Below, piece after piece: positions 51,805-61,945 of a stretch of DNA of 64,000 bases. Position numbers and translations under genes: made by a program. Source of the stretch: Acanthochlamys bracteata. Taxonomy: Eukaryota > Streptophyta > Magnoliopsida > Pandanales > Velloziaceae. The notes under the pieces are model-generated. The model ran no database searches. It saw only the letters and a list, made by a program, of their open reading frames with translations, and had not been told where the DNA came from. Numbering within the stretch: the stretch's first letter is position 1; every line of letters begins with the position of its first letter. The stretch lies in the NCBI GenBank assembly GCA_019914995.1, contig CM034132.1, positions 4,368,501 to 4,432,500 on the forward strand, given 5' to 3'.

Positions 51805-51965
51805 GAAAGATCTAATCTAATATTTGTAGACGAAAGCAGGAAGAAATGGGAAGTTTGGGTCTCTGGATTTCTGAAGAAGAGTCGGCAGTTATAAAAGGAG
51901 AAAAGGGTGAGACACGTGTAGAGAATGGTGGACACGTGGGTTAGATAAAGAGTTGCATGCAATTG
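51805..51965 (-). promoter_or_regulatory. Oleosin seed promoter: TATA, two ABRE/G-boxes, RY box
   Basis: Upstream of the oleosin on the - strand: a TATA-like TTTTATAA (about 51889-51897), CACGTG at 51913-51918 and again at 51933-51938 within ACACGTG(T/G) contexts (ABRE/G-box), and TGCATGCA at 51954-51961 containing the RY core. ABREs bound by ABI5/bZIP factors plus RY boxes bound by ABI3/FUS3-type B3 factors are the known combination for maturing-seed genes. The boxes lie within about 160 bp of the ATG, in the usual order. Confidence 0.8.
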
Positions 51966-52001
51966 AACGGACTAGCTGGAGCTAGCTTTGCAAGGTGGTC
52001 A

Positions 52002-52070
52002 CAACCAAACAGGCCCGTGCCTGTCTTTTACTTTCTTGGACATTACCGTAACGGGCCCGTATTTGGTTGG
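52002..52070. repeat. Head-to-head TIR-like palindrome upstream of oleosin
   Basis: CAACCAAACAGGCCCGT (52002-52018) is an inverted, slightly altered copy of ACGGGCCCGTATTTGGTTG (52051-52069), with a 32-bp spacer. GGGCC.GTTTGGTTG is a common terminus of plant TIR transposons such as Harbinger/Tourist. The left arm reads as the right end of an element, and the right arm reads as the left end of the Harbinger-like region that follows. Confidence 0.6.
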
Positions 52071-54349
52071 AGTGTTTGTAAAGAAAATTGAGGGAAAAGA
52101 GAATTTCAAGTTACGCTATATTTGGTTGGAGTTTTTATAAAGAGAATTGAGTGGAAAGAGAAATGCTTTCTTCTGGTTTGTATTTGGTTTATAATTTACT
52201 GTAGAGAAAAGAGATAGAATACGAGAAGTAGGGCAAAAAAATCACAATGTATGAGTGGAATTATTACACTTTAAATCGAGGTGTAAATAGGGGAGGCAAA
52301 TATGTGTGTTGTCTTTACTAGAGATTTTATTATTCTTGCCCATCGCGTGCGTTCTCTCTGCGCTCGCTCTCGTGCTCTCCTGACTCACTCTCATGCTTTC
52401 TGCGCTCGCTCTCGCTCCCGTGAGATGGCGATCTGTCTCTGCTTGGGAAGATCGGCACGAATCGATTTGTCTTGTGTTCTTTGCACTTTTTTTGCCTTTC
52501 ACTCGTCGGCGATCTATCTTCGGTAAGATCTCGGTTTCTTTTCATTCTTCTATTATAGTTAGATTTGATATTTTTTCTTCTCATCCCGGAGATCTAACAT
52601 TTGCAGTGTAGATCGGCATCACATCAATCTCTGTCTGCTCAAAATTTAGATTTTCACTGCCGCTGTGGTAGATCGGTATTCGCTCAATCTCTGTCCATCC
52701 GACACTAGTTGATCAAAAAATTCAGCTTCTCTGTCGCAGGTAACAAATTATTTTTATTATGGGTGCTTTGATTTGATGAATCTGATTAATATTATTGCTC
52801 TTGGACGAGTGATTGATTCTTACATGCTTCGATATTGAGTTGTTGGAGTTGGTTAAATTTTTTCTTTTATTCTTTTTTTTATCTTGCTTCTTGAGAATCA
52901 TGTGTGCTGTGAGACTGGTTAAATTTTTCCTTTTTTTTTTGTTCTTGGTTTTGGTTTTCAAAAAACTTAGCATCGACTATTAACAACCATATTGTGAGGG
53001 AAAGGTTGTGGTTTCAATTGGATTAGTAATTTTATTTCAATTATAGATTCAAACTATAAGGATTTGATTTATCAGTTTGTTTCGTCTCTATTCTTTTTTA
53101 TCATTCATTCAATCTTCTCTGTTTCGTGATCATGCATTGAAGTTGTTTGTCTGCAAAATTATCTCATCTTTTATGAAACTGATAACTCTGTTCTTGTTTC
53201 CATTTTTTGTTACTCTCTTTCGGTTTTCAGGCGGTCTCTGCTATCTCTCACTCTCTCTCTCTCAATTTTTCATATTTCTTTTCAAGATTTTTCTGTTTGA
53301 GTGTTGAGAAATACTTTATCTAGAGTTCCACTAATGATATTTAAATAAGAGATCAAGGCAGGAAGCTGGTTTCTTACTGTTTTGAAGTCTCCAACACCTG
53401 ATTATTCTTTTTAACGAAATTCTATTATTGTTGTAGAAAGGTCAGATTTTCCATAGATTTCCAGGACTGAGTTGTAGCAAGGCTTGTTCAAGGTCATAAG
53501 TTTTCTCTTCTTGTTTTTTGTGAAAAAGATTTCTTCAAATTCAAAATTTATAAGCTTTTGTCTTTATTCTTGAATTTCTTTTATCCTCTATACTTCGTAC
53601 CGTTCTCTTCTTAAACAACATTCTCAATTCTTGTTTTGTTTTATTTAGAAAGTATACCTCTGCACAAGCATTCCATTTCAAGATTGGTTCTGGTTTTGAT
53701 TGCTAAGCTTCTTCTTAGTTTTGTTGTCGTTATTTTCCTAATTATAGATTCAAACTACAAGATTTAACAGTGATAAGTACAACAGTTTAGATGCTTAGGA
53801 AAATGCTTCTATATGGGTGCTGAAACTTCTCCCAAACAAGTTAATGCCAATATAGCAACACATGGAAGACACTACTGGTACTCTGTTACTATAAACAAGT
53901 ATTCACAAGTTCCCTTGCAAGCACAATAATATAATGTTTGTTTATAGAAAGATATTCATGTTGGGCCTTTTTTCATGCTTATAAAACTTAGGAAATAAAA
54001 GGTACATCTTTACTACATCACCAATATGAAAACTAATGTACTTACTGGCTATATTAAGCTTGAAAAGCTAATGTACTTACAGATTTTTTTTTTTGTTTTC
54101 ATATGAAATTGTCTTGTAGATCTTCACATAGTTTGCATGGTGATCTTTTATTAAAGTTGATCATTTCTATTTTCTTTTTTGCTAAAAGTATTAATTTTTT
54201 GTTGTATATGACATATGGTTTTTTTATCTTCTGTGTATTAGAATATATAGTGTTGAATATTGTTAGTACTTTATATTATTGTGAATTATTTATCAAAATT
54301 GACTTGTTGCACGCATTTTTTGCAATTTGGCTTCATATTCATAATGGAT
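52053..54349 (+). mobile_element. 5' non-coding part of the Harbinger-like composite
   Basis: It starts at the GGGCCCGTATTTGGTTG terminus and continues with a roughly 60-bp subterminal repeat. A GC-richer CTCGCT-repeat leader follows (52340-52520), ending near a donor-like CGGTAAGATC (52519), then T-rich intron-like sequence with CT microsatellites (for example 53246-53261) up to the transposase region. No host gene is present. Overlapping small open stretches on both strands at 52.24-52.61 kb arise from the CTCGCT repeats. Confidence 0.5.
52060..52215 (+). repeat. Subterminal tandem repeat, three units of about 60 bp
   Basis: TATTTGGTTGGAG begins units at 52060 and 52119, and TATTTGGTTTATA begins a third, weaker one at 52181. 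Each is followed by a GTAAAG/GTAGAG..AAAAGAGA-type purine tract. Subterminal repeats near a transposon end commonly serve as transposase binding sites; that role is inferred here. Confidence 0.6.
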
Positions 54350-55450
54350 GATAACTTGAGACGACTCTGTATGTTGCATTATGCTGTGACATTTTTCGTT
54401 TTTATTGTTGTCCATTGGGTGATGTTACAAAATCCACTTAAGAGAAAGCTAAATGAAACTGGTGGTGTTATTGAGGAAGAAAGGGAAAGAATTCGACGTG
54501 GAGTACTCAGTTCAATTTCTAATGAAGCTAGATGTCGTCGTATTTGTCGTATGAGTCCATCAACATTTACAAAATGGTGTGATATGTTAGTAACATATAG
54601 TGGTCTTTGACCTACAAAGCGAACTAGTGTCGAAAAATAAGTTATTAATTTTATGTGCATTATTGGACTAAAACTAAGGAATCGATTAGCACAAGGTATT
54701 TTCCAACGTTCCGGATAGACTATTAGCCGTCACTTTCACAGTGTATTAAAGGCCATCATAGAATTATATGAAAAGTTGGTGCAACAGCTTGATGGATCAC
54801 GAGTTTCTACTTTGATCTCAAGTTCACATATGTTTTAGCCGGTTGGGAAGAATCAGCGTCGGACTCTAGAATTTTAAAAAGTGCATTAAGAATATATTTT
54901 CCACTAAGAATACCACAAGGTAACCATAAATTAATTAAATATAAATATAAGATCATTAATATTATGGTAACATTTTTTTGATGTTGATTTTAAGAAAATT
55001 CTATCTTGTTGATACTGGATTCATGACAACAAGTGGACTTATTACACCTTATGGAAGGATCAGGTATCATTTACGAGAGTATTCATCAAATCCACCAAAA
55101 AACTATCGAGAACTATTCAATCTTCGACATGCATCCTTACGTAATACAATTGAAAAAGCGTTTGACATACTCAAGAAATGGTTCCCTGTTATTTCAAGTT
55201 CAAATGAACCGTTCTTTTCTATTGAAACCCAAACGAAAATCGTAATAGCATATTATATTATTCATAACAATCTTATGAATAAAATCCAAATGATGACTTC
55301 TTAGGAAAGTGGATGAAGAACTTGCCAACCAACCAATTACACCCAACACTTACTATGACGATGAGGGTCACTATGAAGAGACACATCAAGGAGAGTCAAT
55401 TAGAGATCAAATTGATCAAGTTATATGGAGGGATTATAGTAGATCTTAAT
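54350..55450 (+). pseudogene. PIF/Harbinger transposase, copy A (broken, internal deletion)
   Basis: The + strand encodes ERERIRRGVLSSISNEARCR and RRICRMSPSTFTKWCDML, the N-terminal part of HARBI1-like nucleases, then a stop near 54608 and others near 54638 and 54715. After QQLDGSRV the sequence jumps to [20 protein letters not shown], so the segment around the first catalytic Asp is deleted. The second-Asp block (SASDSRIL) remains. After an eroded intron (donor after IPQ at 54919, acceptor near 54994) the C-terminal block follows: KFYLVDTGFMTTSG, YHLREYSSNP, RNTIEKAFDILKKWF with the third acidic residue. The tail is frameshifted. It cannot encode an active enzyme. Confidence 0.8.
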
Positions 55451-55689
55451 ATCATGTTATATGCATCTTTTAAGAAGTAATGTTCTTATAACGTTGTTGT
55501 ATGTTAACTATGATGTATTAATCATATTCTTGTGGATTGTATTTTGATTGACAATATATTTACTTTTTGTGATATTATATATTTCGATGTTGTCTTAATA
55601 TTTTGACCATTTGATAACTTAATTTTTATTTGTATGTGGTTTTCGATATTATTGTAAAGAAATCAAGATATCATTGAAGAGGGAGGACA

Positions 55690-56386
55690 TCCACAAGTGA
55701 TGGGAGCCAAGTTCATTTGTTATGGACTTCGGTTATGGATGATGCTCTTATTGATGCTTTACTACATCAACATGATTTGGAAAATCAGGTCAACGGTATC
55801 TTTACGATACAAGCATATGATAATGTACTTAAAGAGATGAGAGAATTATTTTCTGAGAAAACACTAGATAAAGATAAATTTCAAAATCGTATTAAGTACA
55901 TCAAAAAAAATTTTGCTCCAATATGGGACTTATTTAACGGTGGTCTCAGTGAATTTGCTTGGAACCGTACTACGAGTAGATTTGATGCCGAGCCAACTGT
56001 TTGGGAAGAAATGATTCAGGTATATTTGTTCTTCAATTATTCCATTTGTAAAATTGTAGTATGATGAATGTTGTTTTATTATTTCATCTTCTAATGATGT
56101 GATTTTGTTATTTCAATTGTAGCACAATCCTGAAGCTGGTGAATGACGAAATAAGTCATTTTCTATTCCTTATGATAAATTGAGTATACTGTATGGAGGC
56201 GACAAAGCTTCGGGCGAAAGAGCTATGAATATAAATGAAACGAGGGAGAGTTTCAACAGAGAGCAAACTGGAAACAGAATTCAAGAAGTAGATGAGTTGG
56301 TTTCTACAAATCGCATTGATTTGGAGGATATTCATGTCAAGAATCAGGATACTGATCGACGATCAGCAAATGGTGTTAGGAAGGAA
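55690..56386 (+). pseudogene. Harbinger Myb/SANT-like protein, copy B (fused to TPase B)
   Basis: Myb/SANT-like accessory protein of plant Harbinger elements: LLWTSVMDDALIDALLHQHD, then VNGIFTIQAYDNVLKEMREL, IKYIKKNFAPIWDLFNGG and AWNRT..VWEEMIQ. An intron (donor GTATAT at about 56020, acceptor TTGTAG before HNPEAGE) is conserved with copy C. Directly after the acceptor, the family Trp codon in E-W-R reads TGA, a premature stop. It continues with [20 protein letters not shown] and [16 protein letters not shown]. At about 56385 it runs without a break into transposase sequence. The 5' end is also frame-damaged. Confidence 0.75.
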
Positions 56387-57052
56387 TATCCAACACAAAA
56401 TGTGCTGGCTGCTTGTACGTTTGATCTTATATTCACCTATGTGTTAGCTGGTTGGGAGGGATCAGCGTCGGACTCTAGAATTATTAAGAATGCATTAACA
56501 AGACGACATCCTTTAAAAATACCACAAGGTAATGATGAGCTACAATGAATATTTAAATTAAGCATGAAGCTTGTAATAACATATCTATTTTTGTTAGGGA
56601 AATTCTATCTTGTGGATGTCGGTTTCATGACAAGGAATGGACTAATAACACCTTATAGAAGGATCCGTTACCATTTAAAAAAGTACTCGTCAAATCCACC
56701 AAGAAATTGTCAAGAACTATTCAATCATCGACATGCATCATTACGTAATTCAATTGAAAGAGTATTTGGCGTACTTAAGAAAAGATTTTCCCTCATATCA
56801 AGTTCAGATGAACCTTACTTTCGTGTTGAGACACAAACGAAAATCATAATAGCATGTTGCATTATGCAGAACTTTCTAATTAGTGAGGACATAGATGAGG
56901 ACCTTCTTAGAGAGGTAGATGATGAACTTGCAAACCAATCCATTGACGTAGATAATGACGATCATGATGATGCTAATGATGAGGATACACAAAGAGGAGA
57001 GTCAATTAGAGCTGCAATTGCGCAAGCTATGTGGAGGGAGTACAATGCATAA
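56387..57052 (+). pseudogene. PIF/Harbinger transposase C-terminal part, copy B
   Basis: The frame carried over from Myb copy B reads [20 protein letters not shown] and [20 protein letters not shown], then a 69-bp intron (56529-56597, GTAATG..TTGTTAG), then KFYLVDVGFMTRNGLITPYR, RHASLRNSIERVFGVLKKRF and an acidic tail, ending at TAA 57050-57052. The second Asp (SASDSR) and the Glu of the third block (NSIERVFG) are present. The helix-turn-helix region and the first catalytic Asp are missing. This is the best-preserved transposase piece in the window, but it is N-terminally truncated. Confidence 0.8.
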
Positions 57053-57282
57053 TCTTGTACTAGTTTTTTTTTTTAAATTAACAATTTTATGTATTTGAAT
57101 TGTTGTTAGTTTATTGACAATTTGCTTTTAATAGCTTATGCATATCTTTTCTAAATACAATTTTGCTTTGCTTGCTTACTTTATTTGCAAAATATAAATT
57201 GCCTTACTTAAGAAGTTATTTTACTTGCCTAGTTATTTACTTATCTACGAATATATTTTTTTTAGAATTGTAAGATTTCAAT

Positions 57283-59043
57283 ATGGCGCCTAAGAGAAAG
57301 TTATCCAATATAAGTACAAGCCAAAGGATTGAGCAACTTCAATGGAGTTATCCTATGGATGGTGCTGTTATTAATGCTTTAATACATCAGCACACTTTAG
57401 GAAATCGAGTCAATGGAACTTTCACAACTCATGCTTATGAGAACGTAGTTAAGGAGATGAAAGAACTATTTCCTAATAAACCACTGGATAAGGTTAGGAT
57501 TATCAACCGTATTAAATACATAAAGAAAAAATGTGCTCATGTTGGGGACTTGTTTAAAGGAGCCTTGAGTGGTTTTGCTTGGAATCGTGAAACATGCAAA
57601 TATAATGCCGAGGATGAAGTTTGGGAACAATTTATCAAAGGTATATGTGTTCTTTTCTAAATTTAAATTTAAAGCTTTACTTAAATATTGATTTATTATT
57701 AATAGCACCTAATCATATTCACTTTGTGTTATGTTAATTTAGCAAAATCCTGAAGTTGCTGAATGGAGGAATAGAGCATTTCCTCTCCCTTACGACAAGC
57801 TATGTGTACTCTATGGAAGTGACAGAGCCACAGGTGTTGGAGCTTGGACTGGAATTGATATGAAGGAAACTCGGAAAAAAGATACAAATGATAACTTAGT
57901 TGACGAACTAGATGAATTGATTTCAACAAATCGTGTTGTATTAGAAGATTTTCATATGGATGATGAATTTGATCGATTTTATGATAGAGATCCAAGTCCT
58001 GCAACTCCAACAACTCAGCAACTCCAAGTCCCCCTATTGATGGACATTCGCAGAACTCGGAGCGTCCTTCGAAGAGAGCAAAAGGCAAGGCGAAAGAGGA
58101 TGATGGTCTTAAGCTTATTAAGCAAGCTATGGACAATATGTCTACAGCTATGATGAATTCTGCTTATGAAATAGCCAATAGAGGTAAGGATGACATTCCC
58201 GAATGTAATATTATTAATTTTTTAGATGACCTTAGACTAGATGATGATCTCCATGAAGATGCGACAATTTATCTTACGGACAACCCTAAAAAGTTGAAAG
58301 TGTTACTTATATATCCACAAGAACGACGCAAAAATCTTCTAATAAAGATGATGGGAGGTTCTGTTCAAGGTATGCATCTTCATTTATGTTCTAGTTTCCT
58401 TTCTTTTTTTATATGCTTGAATTAGAGCTTGCATGTCTACTGGTATTACTTGCATGTCTTTTTTTTCTGTTATGCTTTCTGTTCTGTCGAATGCCTAATA
58501 TTTTTTGTTCTGAATTTTTTTGCATGCAGCCTAATGTCTAATATTTCAGTTTTGTTTTTTTTATCTGCTTGGATTAGAGCTTGCCTGTCTATTGGTATTA
58601 CTTGCATGTCTTTTTTTCTCTGTTATGCTTTCTGTTCTGTCTAATGGCTAATGTTTTTTTTTCTGAATTTTTCTTCATGCAACCTAATGTCTAATATTTT
58701 CTGTTTTGTTTTCTTTTATCTGCTTGGATTAGAGCTTGCCTATCTATTGGTATTATTTGCATGTCTTTTTTTTTCTGTTATGCTTTCTGTTCTGTCTAAC
58801 GCCTAATGTTTTTTTTTCTGAATTTTTCTTCATGCAGCCTAATGTCTAATATTTTCTGTTTTGTTTTCTTTTATCTGTTTGGATTAGAGCTTGCCTGTCT
58901 ATTGGTATTACTTGCATGTCTTTTATTTTCTGTTATGCTTTCTGTTCTGTCTAGTGCCTAATGTTTTTTTTTCTGAATTTTTCTTCATGCAGCCTAATGT
59001 CTAATATTTTCTGTTTTGTTTTCTGTTTTCTTTTGCAGATTAG
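57283..59043 (+). pseudogene. Harbinger Myb/SANT-like gene, copy C (near complete, frameshifted)
   Basis: Exons 57283-57640, 57743-58369 and 59039-59043. It begins MAPKRKLSNISTSQRIEQLQ, followed by WSYPMDGAVINALIHQH, NGTFTTHAYENVVKEMKEL, IKYIKKKCAHVGDLFKGA and FAWNRE..EDEVWEQFIK, the Myb/SANT-like DNA-binding domain (about residues 20-125). Exon 2 gives QNPEVAEWRNRAFPLPYDKL, CVLYGSDRATG, an acidic stretch, then a basic KRAKGKAKEE nuclear-signal-like segment. One extra base at the exon 1 end (ATCAAAG|GT) and a shift near 58010-58020 break the frame. The last intron (58370-59038) is filled with a minisatellite, and the last exon is only 2 nt plus TAG. The protein partner would be the Harbinger transposase. 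Confidence 0.7.
58421..59038 (+). repeat. Minisatellite, four units of about 154 bp, in Myb copy C intron
   Basis: ATTAGAGCTTGC recurs at 58421, 58573, 58728 and 58883 (spacing 152, 155, 155), and the array ends at the acceptor TTTTGCAG|ATTAGG at 59038. Each unit includes a T-rich tract, TTGCATGTC, CTGTTATGCTTTCTGTTCTG and CATGCAGCCTAATGTC. Each CATGCAG/CATGCAA is preceded by pyrimidines and resembles a splice acceptor. Units differ by only a few bases, so amplification is recent compared with the damaged element genes. Confidence 0.93.
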
Positions 59044-59329
59044 GCAACCAACATTTGTACCTGGAAGTTTTTGTTTTTTGCAGACTAGGTAGCCAATATT
59101 GCTTTGTGCTAGTATCTTTTTGCAGATTGGGCAATCCTTAGCTACAATATTAGAAATAGTAGTTATGATGTATATAAGTGTACTGATGTATTTAACATTA
59201 TAAGAATGTATGTAGTTAAGGAATTTATGGGAATGGTTGCTATATTAGTGTAATGAATATTTTGTTGATATGTTGTTAATGCATAAAGTACTGGTGATTA
59301 GTTGTCAAAGAACTTCCTCAAACAAAGGC

Positions 59330-60560
59330 ATAGCTAGTGTTATAATGCATTGTGTTCGTGCTGACTGCTTTGAATTATTTTATTAGTAATAAAAACTATA
59401 TTGAGCATTCTAATTTACAAATTGGCATCATAGTTAATACATTTTTCAAGTTATTATAGTTAAACTTCGTATTTGATTTTTTAGGTGTGGTACAGAAGAG
59501 TGTTACTTGATTTTTCAAGTGCTGCTTATGTAGTACCTCATAGTGTTAGACAGCAAAGTTGTTTATTGTAAGTACATCGTGGAGCTAGCTTGGTCATCAA
59601 TATCAACAGGTATATCTTTTCTATTCATTGGCTGCAATCCTCTTTCTTTTGTTTATGTCAGTGATTTTAGGGATTATATTGGAGCAAGTGGATCATAAAA
59701 CTGAAGAGGTTTATGATGTACGGCAGATGAAAATTCTTCAAAATTGATGTGACTCATCTAAGGACAAAGAGCAAGCTGTGGAATGAAAAGATAACTACTT
59801 GATGGCGCCTTCCATAACTCTGACAAAATATGTGACTCATTATATCTTCACAATAAGAAGATCTGTGTCACTAATGTTGTCAGAGTTTTGGAGGCACCAT
59901 TATGTAGTTGCAGCTTTTGGAGTGATTGTGGCTGAAGATATTGCTTCAAATTATGTGATTGCAAGATGAAAATTATATATACCATCCACTTCCACCAAAG
60001 CACAACATAACTATTATTTTAGCCAAATTTATATTTTGTCTGCTTGACACTCCTCTGAGTCAGTACTGCTTTCTTATTAGCCATCCTTTCTCACTTGACC
60101 AATGGAATGACCTATTGGCTGCAAATGTATAGGTTTGCCTAGTTTTCCTGTTTGCAATTAGCCATAACTTCTTCAGTACCTTGCTATTAGCCATCACTAT
60201 TGTGAAGGTATTTCCTATTATTCATACATGGAGTTTCTTTATTTTTTTCAAGTTGAAAACTGGTGATTCTATCTTTTATAAGTGAATGAAGTAGTGCACA
60301 CTAGTTGCCTCATACAGAGCCAGAGCCAGAGACAAGTGTTATAAGCCATGGTGTTCATATTGGTTGCTTTGTTTTATTTTTCTGGTAATAAAGACTCTAG
60401 GAGGCATTCTAATTTATACATTGATGTAAGGGAACCACATGATACAACTTAGCTTCTTTTCTGTTATAGGATTGACATCTTAACATTTTCGTTATAGGTA
60501 ATGACAATTGCGCAAGTTATTTTCATATTTGATTTTTTAAGATGTGCTGCAAAAGAATGC
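59330..60560 (+). repeat. Diverged direct duplication about 1 kb apart
   Basis: AGTGTTATAATGCATTGTG..GTAATAAAAACTATATTGAG followed by CATTCTAATTTACA (about 59335-59425) matches AGTGTTATAAGCCATGGTG..GTAATAAAGACTCTAGGAGG followed by CATTCTAATTTATA (60338-60419). TATTTGATTTTTTAGGTGTG (about 59469) matches TATTTGATTTTTTAAGATGTG (about 60526). The pair suggests an old tandem duplication of this noncoding segment. Confidence 0.5.
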
Positions 60561-61940
60561 TGTTGGCTATCCATGCATTAAGGCCACTGTATGTGAGTAC
60601 ATTCAGGATAAAAACTCTACACTCAGAACACACATGTGAGAGGTCTGATCATCTAGTAGGCATTGACAAGCTACAGCAAAGTGGATTGCCAATTGCATCA
60701 GGGACAAGCTTAGGCAGAACTTTAATTACAAGCCAATGAAATTGTAAATGACATTCATAGTGAATATGGGGTTGTCATAACATGCAAGCAAGCATTTCTT
60801 ATATGTTATCTAGAGTTAGTCATTAGTGAGTGTACTTTATACCTGTTGACAATTTGACATTATGTTTTGGAGTTAATAGTCATTGTATTTTATTTAGCTT
60901 TTTGTGTCAATACTCTAGTTGAATTTTGATTGCTTGGTTTTCATTCAATATGCAAGATTACTTGTTAATGAATTCGGAAAGTTCGGGCATGTTGAAAAAG
61001 AAACAATCATACCACTGTCACATTCAATATGCAATATTATACAACCACCATCTCAAATAGCAGCACATATAAGCCAAAATGCATTTAACAAGTTGGTCAT
61101 CTATAATTCATTATTTGGGACTTCTTGTCAAACAAACTGCATTACAATGTCATACATAGCCAACCTCTTCTAAAGAGGTTTACAGTAAGCAACATGATAA
61201 AAAATCAAATATGTAGCATTTATTATTAACAATTACAAGCATCTAGCTATATCTTGTACAATCCACGGTGACTATTAACCAGAATGCTTTCATTTTGGGT
61301 CGTCAAGTTGTTTGGCTGCTCCCACGATTCCCACCCTGTTGGCAGCACTCAGAAGCACTTGCATTCAGATCAGAAAGTTTAGCAGCAAATATGAAATCAA
61401 GACAAACAAATCCAATAGTTAGCAGGAGTAATGTGAAAAAAAAAATTCTCTCGTCGGTCAAGAGAAGTAGCAACACCCCGTCTGGTGGTTGGAGCAACTA
61501 CATAACATATGTAAATAAACGAATATTAAGTAATTATAAATTATAGCACAATGTAGCTGTTTAAGTCCTACTTCAACAATAGCACATAGCCTTATCTCTC
61601 TACAATATTGCCAAAAACATCCAATATATGTAACAATTTCAAGCAAAAACTCAAGTATTCTCTGAATTCACTTCATAAGCTAGATAACTAATTCGCATAT
61701 AAGTAAAACCTTCATACAACTAGAAAAAGAAGTCCAACAAAATGCCCTATCACACATGTATTTCATCAATAAAATACAAACTCCATCTAGCTACAAAACA
61801 TTTAAACAATAACCCATCGTCATTAATCCGTTTTGAAGTCCAAATGAGTTACTAAATATATTGAACAAAATGAGAACGAATGAATTTTCAGCCTAGAAGA
61901 ACCTACCATCTTGAAGCTGCAATAAGCCAGCAACAAATTT

Positions 61941-61945
61941 CAAAG
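61941..61945. repeat. Left target-site duplication (CAAAG) of solo LTR
   Basis: CAAAG immediately precedes the TGTTGG terminus and is identical to the five bases after the right terminus (63400-63404). Confidence 0.85.

Larger units (their letters stand above)
59044..61945. other. 3' flank of the Harbinger composite; no gene recognised
   Basis: AT-rich DNA. A block at about 59330-59510 is repeated, diverged, at about 60338-60560. A clear right-hand terminus matching GGGCCCGTATTTGGTTG was not found, so the Harbinger right boundary is unknown. The - strand of 61303-61497 has an open stretch with hydrophobic residues after an acceptor-like TATGTAG, but it matches no family I know. Confidence 0.5.

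Noticed and set aside
52242..52611. Four overlapping small ORFs on both strands with Ser/Arg-rich peptides
   Set aside because: All derive from CTCGCT-type repeats in the Harbinger leader; overlapping on both strands is typical of low-complexity DNA.
61303..61497. 64-codon open stretch on the - strand with hydrophobic residues, after an acceptor-like TATGTAG
   Set aside because: No family resemblance, no upstream exon found, and the length is what chance allows; mentioned only as part of the intergenic region.
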